From Maratus speciosus (Eukaryota; Arthropoda; Arachnida; Araneae; Salticidae): a stretch of DNA of 64,000 nt. Position numbers and translations under genes: made by a program. Of the stretch, positions 1 to 11,585 are shown in pieces. The notes beneath the pieces were generated by a model. It saw nothing but the letters and a program-made list of their open reading frames with translations, searched no databases and had not been told where the DNA came from. The DNA is taken from NCBI GenBank assembly GCA_963932465.1, contig OZ010786.1, forward strand, positions 597,483,038-597,547,037, read 5' to 3'. Within the stretch, counting starts at the first letter, position 1; each line of letters begins with the position of its first letter.

Positions 1-707
1 TGTTACGAACTTCGCCGGGAATTATTGACCACTGGTAGATCGTGGGCAGAGGGTCATTGCAGACGACTATTTTTTTTATTATTATTATTGTTTTGTGCAC
101 TTGTATTTCCACACAATAATATATATTTTTATATTTAAATCTCTGTGCTCAATTTCTAATAGTCATTTATCACAAAGATTTTCGATTTGAAAAAATTGTA
201 CAAAAATAAATATAAAAAATAAATAAATAAGTAAATAGTCACGCGGGATATACTATTAGAGACTATAATTGCTACAAGCATGTGAGACATATTTCATGTA
301 TTTTAAAAAGTTGCAAACTATTCAAATTCTTGTATTTTATTAAAATTGTTGATAAAAATGTAAATATTAATGTATGTGGATACACAAAGTATGTAAAAAT
401 ATTGTCGCGTATTCCATATTAATAAAATGTTAAAATTAAGCTCTAGGCGGTTGAACAAAAATAATAAAAGTTACGCGTTTATTTTTTTAAATGCACATTA
501 AATAAAAGATAAATATAGGATTGAATTTTCTAAACCACAGCATTTATTAAATTTAAACAATAGCACTAGACATTTTAGTCTAAACTCTCACAAACTATAA
601 AATATAAATACCAACCTGAAACACAAACATTTTTAAAAGAACAATGCTTCTTTTTCTAAAGCAATATAAAGAAATTAAACAAATCTCTTACTGCAACACA
701 CATCTCC
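1..707. other. AT-rich intergenic sequence, nothing recognised
   Basis: Mostly A/T homopolymer-like sequence with no long open frame, no terminal repeats and no RNA-like fold that I could recognise. It ends at the TTAA flank of the first MITE. Confidence 0.5.
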
Positions 708-915
708 TTAACCCTCCGTCTACCAGACGGGTCCATTGGACCCGAAAGGTACATACAAAATATTCATTCAAACCGGAAATTTCTTTAAAATAAACTAAGT
801 ATATAAACCAGACAAAAATAAGGTAAATAAATAAGTTAAATAGTTTTAAATAAAAATTCTGGTGTAGAACGTTTTATTAAAACTTGAATAAAATTCCCGG
901 TAGATCTAGGGTTAA
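708..915 (+). mobile_element. 208-bp TTAA-flanked MITE (piggyBac-like), copy 1
   Basis: The element begins TTAACCCTCCGTCTACCAG and ends in AGGGTTAA, so both ends sit on TTAA. TTAA target duplications are characteristic of piggyBac transposons. It has no coding capacity. Full-length copies of exactly the same 208-bp length are at 1557-1764 (opposite orientation) and 18221-18428, and a SINE-interrupted copy is at 21037-21496. That three copies share one length with near-identical sequence supports a real, recently active non-autonomous family. No transposase is present in the window, so the piggyBac assignment rests on the TTAA flank alone. Confidence 0.8.
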
Positions 916-1556
916 TACTGGAAAAGGATTTGCTATGTGAAACGGAATAATATTTATTTTATAAAAAGTAAAACCAAAAGTAAATCCCTTAATGCAAACA
1001 CATTTGCTTAATACCGCAAATGTATTATTTATGAAAAAAGAGATGCCTGAATCAATGTTAGTAAGAAAAAAAAATCGATAGTTTTGATAATACTTTGGAT
1101 TAAAAGAAACAAATCCTTAAATTTCTTGAAATTTGAAAATTTAATAAAACTAATTTATTTCAGAAACTTGTAAAACTGGGAAATACATCGAATAAAATAA
1201 AAATTATTATTTTAGAAAACTGTTTATATTATATTTTTATTTGCACTTATTATTTTCTATTTTTATGTAAGTTGGCGTCTCTTACAAAAATTTTATTCAT
1301 CTAACACTACTTTTTTAAAAGAAGTTTCCTTAAATTACACAATTTCAAAAATGCTCTAATTAAATAAGGCAAATTTTAATTTCCCTTATCACTAGTGCCC
1401 TAAACAAATTTTGCAAACAAAGATGATATCCAGTCAGACGGACGTACAAGTGCAATGTTTACCATATTCATGACGGCTAATATTATTTATTATTCTCTGA
1501 GGTCACTCTTCCATTTTAGATTACTTAGCAGAAAATTTTCTGTTTTCAAATTTATC
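916..1556. other. AT-rich spacer between two inverted MITEs
   Basis: No gene or element seen. The two flanking 208-bp MITEs are inverted relative to each other, so this spacer would be the loop of a very large inverted repeat. Confidence 0.45.
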
Positions 1557-1764
1557 TTAACCCTAGATCTACCGGGAATTTTATTCAAGTTTTAATAAAA
1601 CGTTCTACACCAGAATTTTTATTTAAAACTATTTAACTTATTTATTTACCTTATTTTTGTCTGGTTTATATACTTAGTTTATTTTAAAGAAATTTCTGGT
1701 TAGAATGAATATTTTGTATGTACCTGTCGGGTCCAATGGACCCGTCTGGTAGACGGAGGGTTAA
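1557..1764 (-). mobile_element. 208-bp TTAA-flanked MITE, copy 2 (inverted)
   Basis: Reverse complement of the copy at 708-915, flanked by TTAA at 1557-1560 and 1761-1764, with only a few substitutions. It is in the same orientation as the copy at 18221-18428. Confidence 0.8.
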
Positions 1765-1911
1765 AGTTAGTGTAAAAATTAATGCTAATGTTTTTAATCG
1801 AAGTAATACACTTAATGTATAAGTACAAATATCGTGCATATTTTTAAGAAAAAAATTAACATATCAAAGGCAATAGCTCTGTCCTCGGTGGGGTTACATA
1901 AAAACAAGTGG

Positions 1912-3113
1912 GTAAGTGTGATCACAGATCAAACAGAGGGTTTCGTTTAATATTCCTTTCAAAACACTTTACCCTTTTGCGAAAATGCTAGCTCCCCATT
2001 TCGCAACCAGGGGGCGCACTCTATTCTACACAAACCTCTATTCGTACGAAAGTCCGTTTTACAACTTCGCCGTGGGTATATTAGTCGATGGGATCGGGTC
2101 TATAGCACCCGAGATAGGTAGGCGCCCCCTGGCGGTAAAAAGTGGAACTGAAATGTGTAAGGCTCTGTGCATAATAAGAAAGAGTGGTCAAAGTGGTGTC
2201 GGCAAATAGTTAGAAAAGTATCCACCGGTGCAATGGGGGGAGGTTGGAAAAATTGCTTAAAATACACAAGTTAGAGACCGGTGGGTAAATAATATAATCT
2301 TATAATATAACTTTTTGAAAATTTTATGATTTTTCGTGTGATCACAAGTGTTCTGCTATACGTATGCAAAATTTCAAGTCTTCAACTTAAATAGGGGCTC
2401 AGTTAGAAAAAAAACTTAAAATACACAAGTTAGAGCCCAGAGGGTTAAATATAAGACATTTTCAAAATTTTATGATTTATCGTTTGATGTGAGGTGTTCA
2501 GCTTAAGTATGCAAAATTTCAAGTCTTAAACTTAATTAGGGACTCAGTTAGAACAAAAAGACTAAAATAAGTTAGAGCCCAGAGGGTAATTATAAGACTT
2601 TTCAAAATTTTATGACTTGTCGTTTGGTGTGATGTGTTCAGCTATAAGTATGCAAAATTTTAAGCCTTCAACTTCATTAGGGGCTCAGTCAGAACAAAAA
2701 GATTAAAATACACAAGTTGGAGCCCAGAGAGTTAAATGTAAGACTTTTTCAAAATTTTAGAATTTGTCGTTCTATGTGAGGTGTTCAGCTATAAGTATGC
2801 AAAATGTCAAGTCTCCAACATGTATAGTTTCTGAGAACGGGCTCTGTGATGGACAGACACACTGTTAAAAATTTGCACCATTCTGGCAGGTCATTTGACT
2901 GTTTTTTCCGAAAACGGTTACACAACCGTAATTTTAACACTATTCTGACCATATTATTGGCCCATTTATGGTCAGAATATAGTTAAATTATGGTTATGAA
3001 ACCGTTTTTTCAAAAAACGGTTGAATGACCTGCCAGAATGCTGCAAATTTTTTAACAGTGCAGACAGACAGAAGAGCGAGACGAATAGGGTTTCGTCAGA
3101 TGAACGAAACTCT
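1912..3113 (+). mobile_element. Hairpin-ended repeat element, family F1, copy 1 (Helentron/HINE-like)
   Basis: The copy starts near GTAAGTGTGATCACAGATC. About 22 bases inside is a subterminal repeat (AGGGTTTCGTTT) whose complement closes the right-hand terminal hairpin (GGGTTTCGTcagatgaACGAAA). The interior holds four degenerate tandem units of about 140-160 bp, each with CTTAAAATACACAAG-like and GTATGCAAAATTTCAAG motifs, followed by a short GACAGACA tract. Subterminal inverted repeat, tandem repeats, microsatellite and 3' hairpin is the order known for Helentron-associated elements such as DINE-1. The family assignment is inferred. A second copy is at 4918-6085. Confidence 0.65.
2860..3060. 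mobile_element. 201-bp foldback MITE with CACTG ends
   Basis: Long terminal inverted repeats run inward from CACTGTTAAAAATTTGCA and its complement TGCAAATTTTTTAACAGTG, so the element folds into a nearly continuous hairpin with a second internal palindrome. It interrupts the GACAGAC microsatellite of the F1 element; the sister copy at 4918-6085 is uninterrupted at that spot. CAGACA on both sides may be a 6-bp target duplication, but it is ambiguous inside a repeat tract. Superfamily not assigned. Confidence 0.7.
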
Positions 3114-3117
3114 AAAA

Positions 3118-3857
3118 AAGACGCCAATTTGAGTCAGCGGTCAATATTAAAAGAGAAATATCAGATCCATATCCAGTGAACCTATCAAATGCTAACTGTC
3201 GATGCTTAGATACAACACTCAAATTGTTTTCCCGAAAATATTGTTTTCTTAATAGTAGGTTTTGAAATGTTATAAAATGTGGCTCAAAATGGATTGACGT
3301 GCTAAGTTTGATGTATATATACTTTTTATTGTATAGATTTTGACATGTAGATTCCAAATATCTTTGATGCCATTTTTAACAGACTTCAAAAAAAGTAGGA
3401 TGTTATCAATTCGACGCGTATGTATATATATATATATATTTTTTTTTACGTATGTTCACCGATTACTCCGAAACTGTGCTGCCGATTCGTGCGATTTTTG
3501 TTTTAAATGAAAGACGATACTCTCGAATTGGTACCACTTCCGTTTTATCAAAATTGGTTCAGTACTTTTTTAGTAATTAACCAAAAACTAATAAAATTAA
3601 TTATTTCTCGCAAATTATCTTTCATTTTTATAACCTTTACCCCAATCAAAAGCACCATAAACGAAACCAACTTATCTATAGCTGATTAATTTTGCGACGT
3701 TCCCATTTAAATTCAGTAGTGGATATCCAATCACTTTCTTAACAAATGTTAATCGCAAGTCATAATTACAATTATCAATGGCCAATCAAGTTCAAAATAG
3801 TAATTTAATATACATTTCTTCAATATATAACATTATTAAAAATGTTAAATAATGCAG
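3118..3857. other. Unclassified sequence, probably repeat-derived
   Basis: No gene. The part around 3380-3690 (a TA-rich run followed by ACGTATGTTCACCGATTACT) has the feel of a dispersed insect repeat, but I cannot name the family and saw no second copy in this window. Confidence 0.3.
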
Positions 3858-3925
3858 AAGACCCTCACGGAGGGCACTCCCCCTAGTGCCTATATCCCTC
3901 GTGCAGACAATCGGGCGTCATAAAT
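3858..3925 (+). mobile_element. 3' fragment of the tRNA-derived SINE
   Basis: The stretch from AGACCCTCACGGAGGGCACT through CCTATATCCCTC to the cggGCGTCA region matches the tail of the two longer SINE copies at 21065 and 28309. The tRNA-like head is missing, so this is a 5'-truncated copy. Confidence 0.65.
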
Positions 3926-4917
3926 AACACACATACCTACCACTTATCTAAAATGCATCTTTGATTATGATGGAATGCATTGAGTAACCTTGCACTTTTT
4001 AAAGGAAGTCAGTGTGATTAGCTTGTTGGTTGTCTGCAGGCACTTAGGTCCTCTGATAGACAAAAGGACTTAAAAGACCAGGACCTTCGTTTCAAACGGA
4101 ATCCGACTCATCTCATACTTGCATGATTGAGTCGGAATACGAACATTGAACCTTCTGTCCAGTAGTCAGTGGAATGAGATGTCAGTATGCAGTTAGAAAT
4201 GACTTGAATATTTACATGAAAATCTCTAAATATTATAAAACAAGTAAGGAAAATCATGCGTACAGCATAGATTATTAAACACTTTCCAACACTCCCTGAA
4301 AGCTTTAACGAAACTTCGTTACTTAGGGAAATAAGGTAAATAAGATAACTAAGTAAACATTTAAAAGTCTGATTTCAGTAGTTACCGCCCATAGCCAAAT
4401 ATGTATTCCAATTCTTTTGAACAGCCCTGTGTTCGATCAGTATGTTGATATATGTACTATATAACGGGAAAATTTAGTTTAGCAAGAAAATGCATAACAG
4501 GTTGAAATTCATCTTTCAGCAATTTATACAAATAGATGGAAACATACTTGAATACTTTTGTACATTCCTGTAGTTAACCTAGTATCTTTATTACATACCA
4601 GTATTTAGCTAAAATTTATTTCAAACTAAAACACGCTTAAAACTACTGAAATTACATTTCCAGAAATTATCACACATAGACGGCCATGTATCCAACTCTT
4701 TGCGTGACCCTGTATATCATTTAATCTATATTATACAAATATTTCTTAGTACACTAAATTCAGTTCATTGTAAAAATGCATAACTCCTTTAAAACACACC
4801 TTTAAGCAATTTATGCTCATACTCAGTAATCTTTACGAATTCATTTCTGTAGCTCTGTATATGAACTATAGCATTTATACGCACTTTATAGTATGCATAA
4901 ATATAGTGAACGAGCAG
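3926..4917. other. Macro-repeat block A and AT-rich sequence
   Basis: No gene. The part around 3950-4260 (a TTTTTAAAGGAAGTCAGTGTG motif followed by a region ending in a capped CATGAAAATCT) is weakly similar to 26340-26620, which precedes the second B block. I treat it as a diverged start of the same macro-repeat. Confidence 0.35.
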
Positions 4918-6085
4918 GTAAGTGTGATCACAGATCGCACAGAGGGGTTCGTTTAATATTCCTTTCAAAACACTTTATCCTTTTGAAGAATCTCTTAGCT
5001 CCACATTTCGCAACCAGGGGTGCACTCTAATCTAAACAAACCTCTATCCGAACGAAACTCCGTTTTATATACTATCCGTAGATATATTAGTCCAGGGGAT
5101 TGGGACGATAGCACCCGAGATAAGTAGGAGCCCCTGGCGGTAAAAAGTGGAACTAAAATATGTGAGGCTATGGTGCATAATATGAAAGAATGGTCAAAGG
5201 GATGTCGGCAAAAGTTGGAAAAGTGTTCCCCGGGTGAAAAGGGGCGGAGGTTAGAAAAATTGCTTAAAATACACAAGTTAGAGCCCGGAGGAGTAAATAA
5301 TATAAGACTTTTCGGAGATTTTATGATTTGCCTTGTGGTCTGAGGTATTCAGCTATACGTATGCAAAAATTCATGTCTCCAACTTAATTAGGGGCTCTCT
5401 TAGGAAGAATTACATAAAATATATATGTGGTAACTCAAAGGGTTAAACATAAGACTTTTTCAAGATTTTATGATTTGTCGCCTGGTCTCAGGTGTTCTGC
5501 TATAAGTATGCAAAATTTCAAATCTCCAATTTAATAAGGGGCTCGGTTAGAAAGAATTGCTTAAAATACGCATGTGGGAGCACAAAGGGTTAAACGTATG
5601 ATTTTTTTTTCAAACTTTTATGATTTGTTGTACGATATGTGGTGTTCAGCTATAAGTATGCCAAATTTCACGCCTCCAACCTAATTAGGGACTCACTTAG
5701 AAAGAATTGTTTAAAATACACATGTGGGAGGCCAAAAGGTTAAATTTACGACTTTTTCAAACTTTTGTGGTTTGTCATTTGATGTGAGGTGTTCAGCTAT
5801 AAGTATGTAAAATTTCACGCCTCCAACCTAATTTGGGGCTCACTTAGAAAGAATTGTTTAAAATACATATATAGGAGCCCAAAGGGCTAAATGTACGACT
5901 TTTTCAAAATTTTATGATTTGTTGTATGGTGTGTTGTGTTCAGCTATAAGTGTGCAAAATTTCAAGTCTCCAACATGTATAGTTTCTGGGAAAGGGCTCT
6001 GTGACAGACGGACAGACAGTCAGACAGACAGACAGACAGACAGAGGAGCGAGACGAATAGGGTTTCGCCAGATGAACGAAACCCT
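4918..6085 (+). mobile_element. Hairpin-ended repeat element, family F1, copy 2
   Basis: Same layout and orientation as the copy at 1912-3113: GTAAGTGTGATCACAGATC start, subterminal GGGGTTCGTTTAATATTCC, five tandem units of about 147 bp, a clean GACAGACAGACAGAC tract at about 6003-6042, and a terminal hairpin built from GGGTTTCGCcagatgaACGAAACCC. It lacks the nested CACTG foldback, so it serves as the empty-site control for that insertion. Confidence 0.65.
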
Positions 6086-6215
6086 AACAAAGCGCAAATC
6101 ATAATTTAAAATCCATTTTGAGCAATCATTACTAATATACAGTAATTCGGATTCAATACAGTATCTGAAATCTTTTCAAATACACCGTAAACAATTTCCC
6201 CTTTACCATTATGAA

Positions 6216-6596
6216 CGGAGTTCTTTTGTGGTGCCCTGTAAATGAACAATAACTATTCTTTGCACCGCATATTCAACAGAATGCATATTTTAGTGGACTT
6301 CATAAATGAATATCAATTTTATTATGTTTGAAAGAGTGTAACACCATTAAAAATCATTTGAAACGGTTTTTTCCCATTGGCCGTAATGTAACGGAAAACT
6401 TTTGACTGTCCCTGTAAATGAACTAAACATGCTACAAACTTCATTTGAAATAGGGAATGTGCTATGGTCGAGGTCACTAACATCCAAAAATTTCAGAACG
6501 ATCCGAGTATATTTACGAGAGTTAGAGCGTGGACAGTCGGCCAGACAGGCAGACAAACCGAAGTCATAAACACTTTTCAACTTTGTTGAAAGTGTT
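6216..6596 (+). mobile_element. Hairpin-ended repeat element, family F2, copy 1
   Basis: Ends on the right in a palindrome (AACACTTTTCAACTTTGTTG and complement, 6569-6596), preceded by an imperfect GACAGTCGGCCAGACAGGC tract. The interior carries the block CCCATTGGCCGTAATGTAAC followed by CTTTTGACTGTCCCTGTAA, which also occurs in family F3. A second copy lies in reverse orientation at 15739-16116. No coding sequence. Helentron/HINE-like architecture is inferred. Confidence 0.6.
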
Positions 6597-6639
6597 AAAA
6601 ACGTCAGTTACTATTTTTACGCCCGAACTCTTCAGTTAA

Positions 6640-7560
6640 TTAAATTTACTTCGAATACGTATTCTTAAAGAAGGCAATATACGAAATGGTAAGAGTTAAA
6701 TAGAAAATTGACATTTAATTTATTATGAAATTGGTATAGACTATGTACGTACAAAATCGTAAGTTATTTTTCTGTGTGTGTTGCTTGGAAGAATATGGAG
6801 ATAGTTTCAGCAAAAATGGAGTAAATTCTGCTTTTATATCTATTTAGCAAAATGGTAATTTCATTAACTTTTATTTCAATAATTCTTTATAATTAATTAC
6901 ATTTTTTTAAGAACAACATTTATCCAAATATTATATAAATTATATTAGTTTTACTAAATAAATTTGAGACACTTCGAATGAAATCTTCGTTGTGAAATAA
7001 TCTAATTTGATAATAGAATAACTTTGATGATTTCTAGATATTTCCGTGCTTCAAAATTCTTATCTCAGTAAGCTAATTCCGTTGTTAAAACGATGTGAAC
7101 TTTGTCGTTCCTCGTCAAATTATTGGATAACAAAGAAGTAAATCTGTCTTTGAGAATTGTTACACATTCAGTCTGATACAACGTAATGAAGCGATCTAGA
7201 TAATTCACTGAATTTGTACGTACTAGATACGGAATCTTACAAAAGTAAAACTATCAAATAGGTGACTTTGTTAAAATATTAAACAGACATTATTATAGGG
7301 TGCGTACAGTTTTATTACCCAAAAAATTCCATTTCGAAATACAAGTAATAAAAGATTAAAAATTTTGTAAAATACGCTCGTATCTAAACGGTTAAGCTGC
7401 TTATTATAGAAATAACTTTTCAATCACAAATATATTCCAAATGATATGTAGTTTTCACATATAGCATTTGTTTTACGAGATTTCTTTTTATTTTAAATTA
7501 AGAAATTAGTTTTTTATACCCCCTAAAGTCTAATAAATAATGGTGTATATATAAGCCATG
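6640..7560 (+). repeat. Macro-repeat block B, copy B1
   Basis: About 0.9 kb aligning by eye to 26690-27560 and partly to 20225-20740 and 22440-22595. Shared markers include a TGAAATCTTCGTTGTGAAAT region, GGATAACAAAGAAGTAAATC, and the tail CCAAAAAATTCCATTTCGAA. Identity looks roughly 75-80% with indels. There is no open frame, so this is a duplicated non-coding segment of unknown origin. Confidence 0.65.
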
Positions 7561-7592
7561 TCGTGCATATACCTAGGACATATATATATATA

Positions 7593-8013
7593 TGTAGGAT
7601 TTAAATTTAAACATACTTTATTTTCTTTATGACGTACATGATAAACAAATTAACTGATGCTCTGGTATTTTTATTATCCATAATTTGAAAGCACGAGTAA
7701 TGAAAATTCACAATCACGAGATCAAGGTTTGGACATATTCAAAAATTAGAAAAGAGTCAGTCTAAAAAATAATGTTGTGCATGAAGCAGCGGCTCATTAG
7801 ATGCCAAGGAAGGTATTGTTAAGCCTAATCAAATTATTCGTAAGAAATATGTTGTAAGTTTTAAGTAAGAAAGGTGCTGTATTTAGAAAAGTATCAACGA
7901 AGTGATGTAAAGTTACCCTTATAGAATTGTATTAAAGTGTACGTATTGTGATTCAAACGTCTACTTATTTAAATTATCTATATATTAACATTTTACAAAC
8001 AATAACTTCTACA
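7593..8013 (+). repeat. 5' LTR of the gypsy element
   Basis: 421 bp beginning TGTAGGATTTAAATTT and ending AATAACTTCTACA, giving the TG...CA ends typical of LTRs. It differs from the 3' LTR at three positions that I can see: two near 7708-7712 and one near 7811. Confidence 0.93.
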
Positions 8014-8017
8014 AATT

Positions 8018-8035
8018 TGGGGGCTCGGCTGGGAT
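8018..8035 (+). promoter_or_regulatory. Primer binding site, tRNA-Pro type
   Basis: TGGGGGCTCGGCTGGGAT starts four bases after the 5' LTR. It resembles the proline-tRNA primer site known from other retroelements (TGGGGGCTCGTCCGGGAT) with a few mismatches in the middle. Confidence 0.7.
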
Positions 8036-8183
8036 TTTAAGCGACTATTAGTGGAATAAATAGCAAAATATTAATCGAAGAGAAATTGTTGTCAATTGCC
8101 AGTGTCAAAAAATGGATTGTGAATGAACAAGGCAAGTGTGTAAAAACCGTAGTCATATTTATCCAAGTACAACTTTGAAAAAC

Positions 8184-11100
8184 ATGGTATCCTTAAATAA
8201 AGCTAAAAGAATTGATCTAATAGATCTCTGTGAGGAATGCGGAATTCAATCACCAGAAAAACCGACAATCCATGTCCTAATAAAGCTAATTAAAAAGTGG
8301 GAAGATTACGATGAAGATTTTATAAAGGACCGCCTAGAAGTAATTGTGGCAGCTAGAAAAGCGGAATCAGAACTTGAAGAAAAGAAATTAAGAGCAGAGA
8401 CTGAAGAAAAGAAACTAAAAGCGCAATCGGAACTTGAAGAAAAGAAACTGAAAATGGAAATGGAAGAGAGAAAATGGAGAATAGAATTGGAAGAAAAAGA
8501 TCGCGAAAGAGAATTTGAGATTAAGAAAATACAACTACAGGAAAATTCAAGACAGCACATCGATGTGGACACAAGGACAAATTCAGGTAAGCAATATGAA
8601 TTGCTTAGATTATTAACAAAATACGATAGTACAAATGATATTAGTTTATACTTGGCTATGTATGAAAGGCAAATGGCGCAAACGGGCATTGATAAAAAAG
8701 AATGGGTCAACTATATAATTAACCTAATGCCATTAGATGTGATTAATATAATAACCAGGGAGAGTGAACCCGAAATGCAGGATTATGACTATATAAAATG
8801 TATTCTTTTAAAACGGTACAAACTATCGCCAGAAGAGTTTAGGCTGAAATTTTTCTCACACAAAAAAGAGCCATCGGCTAATTGGCGCGATTTCGCTTAT
8901 GAGATCAAGGTATATTTTAAACAATGGATCGACGGCCTTGAAATAGATAGCTTTGAGGAATTATCGGAATTAATTGTAGTTAATCAAATTAGACATAATT
9001 TACCTGCGGAAACAAAGACACATTTTGCAGAGGAATTGTTAATAATAAAAAAGATAGACGAATTAGTAAACAAATTAGATATTTACGAAACGGCACGAAT
9101 GGTTTGCAATAAACAAGCTATAAGGAATACAAATGGGAGTTTTGAGGATAAACGATCGAGAGTGGCTGACTACGCCAATTCGAAAAGGCGCCAAGTTGAC
9201 GATAGGCACAATGTGAACCATGGAAGAAACGAGGCACATATAATATGTTATAATTGTGGCAGACCTGATCACGTGAGTAAGAATTGTACCATGGGAAGTA
9301 AAACACAACAAAATTATTCAAATTATAACCCGCAACGAAATCAAAATTGGCGCGAAACGAAATACCAAGATTGGAGCCAAAACACGCAAAGAAAAGTAGT
9401 TAATACGGGCACGTTAAATGGAAAGAAAGGAAGAATCCTGAATATTCAAGGAATAAAAACAAACATAATAATCGATACAGGGAGTGATATTTCAATCGCC
9501 AATTCAAGATATCATACGGCAATAAACGCGCCAAAGTTAACCAGCGACAGTATATCTATATCGGGCTTAGGTGGAGAAGAGATTAAACCAACGGGTTATT
9601 TCTTGCATAAAGTTTATGTAGATGGTATAGAAATACAAGATAAATTTTACGTAGTACAAGAAACTGACTATGATTTAATAATAGGTAGAAAAGCAGTCGA
9701 AGGCTTGACGTTAAAAGTAATGGAAGATGTTGTTAAAATAGTAAACGACAATTCAGTTCGAGTAGGATACATTAAAATTAATGATGTCCTTTCCAAAACA
9801 GATGAAGTAGCCACATCAAGTATAGATAACCATAATCGAGCTTGGGAAGATATGGTTAATATCAACTACGTAAATGCCGAGGTGGATTTGACTCATATTA
9901 CAAATTTAACTAACAGAGAAAAAATACGAGAATTTATAGAATCATACAAACCAAATAAAACAAAGGATACTGGGTTAAAAATGAAAATACTATTAGCGGA
10001 TGAAAAACCTATCTGTGAACGACCAAGAAGGTTACCTCTAGTGGAACAGAAAATAATCAGTAAGCAAATACAACAGTGGTTGGAAGATGGGATCATTAGA
10101 CGAAGTTATTCAGATTTTGCGGCCCCAGTAGTCCTGAGTAAGAAAAAAGATGGATCACACCGGTTATGTATTGATTATCGGAAAATAAATCGGAAAATAT
10201 TAAAAGATCGCTATCCACTACCGTTAATTGAGGATGTGATCGACAAATTGCAGAAGGCAAAAGTATTTACGACATTAGATCTCAAAAACGGCTTTTTCCA
10301 CATCGAAATTCATGAAAACAGTCGTAAATATACAGCTTTTGTCACACATGAAGGAGAATACGAATTTTTACGATGCCCATTCGGATTGTGCATATCAGGT
10401 AATCAATTTCAAAGATATGTAAACACAGTATTCCAAGATTTACTACGAGAAGGCACTATCATTGTATATATGGATGACTTTGTCATTACCTCAGATGATG
10501 AAGAAGATGGGATAAAGAAGCTGAAACGAGTATTAGAAGTAGCATCAGCGTATGGTTTAGAAATTAACTTCAAAAAGTGCCAATTCCTTAAAAAGAAAAT
10601 AGAGTTCTTGGGTTATATAATTGAAAATGGGACCATAAAACCGTCCGAAGCGAAAACAAAAGCTGTGCAAAATTTCCCTAAACCGACTACAACAAAACAA
10701 TTACAATCCTTTTTAGGTTTAACAGGATACTTCAGAAAGTTTATCCCGAATTACGCCAAAATCGCCAATCCTCTGAGTGATTTATTAAGGAAAACAAATT
10801 GTTTCAAATTTGAAAGAGAGCAGTTTGGAGCTTTTAATGAGTTAAAGAGAATACTATCAACAAAACCAGTTCTTCAATTATATAAACAAGGATCCACACT
10901 AGAACTCCATACTGACACAAGCAGCCAAGGATTTGGCGCAGTTTTATTACAGAAAGGAGATGATGGAAATTTTCATCCATTACAATACATGAGCAAGAAA
11001 ACTTCACCACAACAGGAGAAATATTCAAGTTATGAACTTGAAGTATTAGCCATAATAGAAGCTCTTAAGAAATTCAGAAATTACCTAATGGGAAATAAAT

Positions 11101-11585
11101 TCAAGATAGTAACGGACTGCGCTGCGTTCCAGAAAACATTAAACAAAAGAGATTTAACACCTAAGGTAGCAAGATGGGCATTGCTCATTGAGGAATACAA
11201 CTACGAGATAGAACATAGAGCAGCAACAAGAATGAAACATGTAGATGCATTAAGCCGAAACGTCCCGACAACACAATCAGTATTAGTGATAACAAGATCG
11301 CAAGGAGAAATAACGAAAAGAATCGCAATAGCGCAAAGGCTAGATGAATCTATACAATGCATCAAGTCGCTTATTAAAAATGGACCGTCCGAAAATTACT
11401 TAGTAAAAGATGATGTATTATACAGATTCGAGAATGGAAAAGAAATATTGGTGGTGCCGGAAGAGATGCAACGAGAAATTATACGAAAAATTCATGAAAG
11501 AGGACACTTTGCTATATCAAAAACGGAAGATCTAGTGAAGCAAGAATTTTACATAGCTGGATTAAGGAAGAAAGTGAGACAATAA
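8184..11585 (+). CDS. Gag-Pol polyprotein of the gypsy element, truncated in integrase
   Basis: One frame encodes Gag, protease, reverse transcriptase, RNase H and the start of integrase. The frame is open from 8136, but the first ATG is at 8184, giving about 1133 residues. A charged coiled-coil-like stretch rich in ELEEKKL repeats lies near residues 55-120. A CCHC zinc knuckle (CYNCGRPDHVSKNC) is near residue 355, the protease DTG is at about 431, and the polymerase YMDD is at about 762. The RNase H motif TDTSSQGFGAVL is near 910, and the two histidines of the integrase zinc domain are near 1104-1108. The frame stops at 11583-11585, just before the paired cysteines of that domain, which occur in another frame. 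Gag and Pol are in one continuous frame with no shift between them. It would encode capsid and replication enzymes in virus-like particles, but the integrase is lost. Confidence 0.92.
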   Translation: MVSLNKAKRIDLIDLCEECGIQSPEKPTIHVLIKLIKKWEDYDEDFIKDRLEVIVAARKAESELEEKKLRAETEEKKLKAQSELEEKKLKMEMEERKWRIELEEKDREREFEIKKIQLQENSRQHIDVDTRTNSGKQYELLRLLTKYDSTNDISLYLAMYERQMAQTGIDKKEWVNYIINLMPLDVINIITRESEPEMQDYDYIKCILLKRYKLSPEEFRLKFFSHKKEPSANWRDFAYEIKVYFKQWIDGLEIDSFEELSELIVVNQIRHNLPAETKTHFAEELLIIKKIDELVNKLDIYETARMVCNKQAIRNTNGSFEDKRSRVADYANSKRRQVDDRHNVNHGRNEAHIICYNCGRPDHVSKNCTMGSKTQQNYSNYNPQRNQNWRETKYQDWSQNTQRKVVNTGTLNGKKGRILNIQGIKTNIIIDTGSDISIANSRYHTAINAPKLTSDSISISGLGGEEIKPTGYFLHKVYVDGIEIQDKFYVVQETDYDLIIGRKAVEGLTLKVMEDVVKIVNDNSVRVGYIKINDVLSKTDEVATSSIDNHNRAWEDMVNINYVNAEVDLTHITNLTNREKIREFIESYKPNKTKDTGLKMKILLADEKPICERPRRLPLVEQKIISKQIQQWLEDGIIRRSYSDFAAPVVLSKKKDGSHRLCIDYRKINRKILKDRYPLPLIEDVIDKLQKAKVFTTLDLKNGFFHIEIHENSRKYTAFVTHEGEYEFLRCPFGLCISGNQFQRYVNTVFQDLLREGTIIVYMDDFVITSDDEEDGIKKLKRVLEVASAYGLEINFKKCQFLKKKIEFLGYIIENGTIKPSEAKTKAVQNFPKPTTTKQLQSFLGLTGYFRKFIPNYAKIANPLSDLLRKTNCFKFEREQFGAFNELKRILSTKPVLQLYKQGSTLELHTDTSSQGFGAVLLQKGDDGNFHPLQYMSKKTSPQQEKYSSYELEVLAIIEALKKFRNYLMGNKFKIVTDCAAFQKTLNKRDLTPKVARWALLIEEYNYEIEHRAATRMKHVDALSRNVPTTQSVLVITRSQGEITKRIAIAQRLDESIQCIKSLIKNGPSENYLVKDDVLYRFENGKEILVVPEEMQREIIRKIHERGHFAISKTEDLVKQEFYIAGLRKKVRQ

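Noticed and set aside
1985..2209. 74-codon frame in the F1 element
   Set aside because: Lies in non-coding repeat sequence; the sister copy at 4918 does not keep the frame.
3378..3690. Naming the 3.4-kb segment as a known insect repeat family
   Set aside because: It feels familiar but I could not define ends or a second copy in the window.
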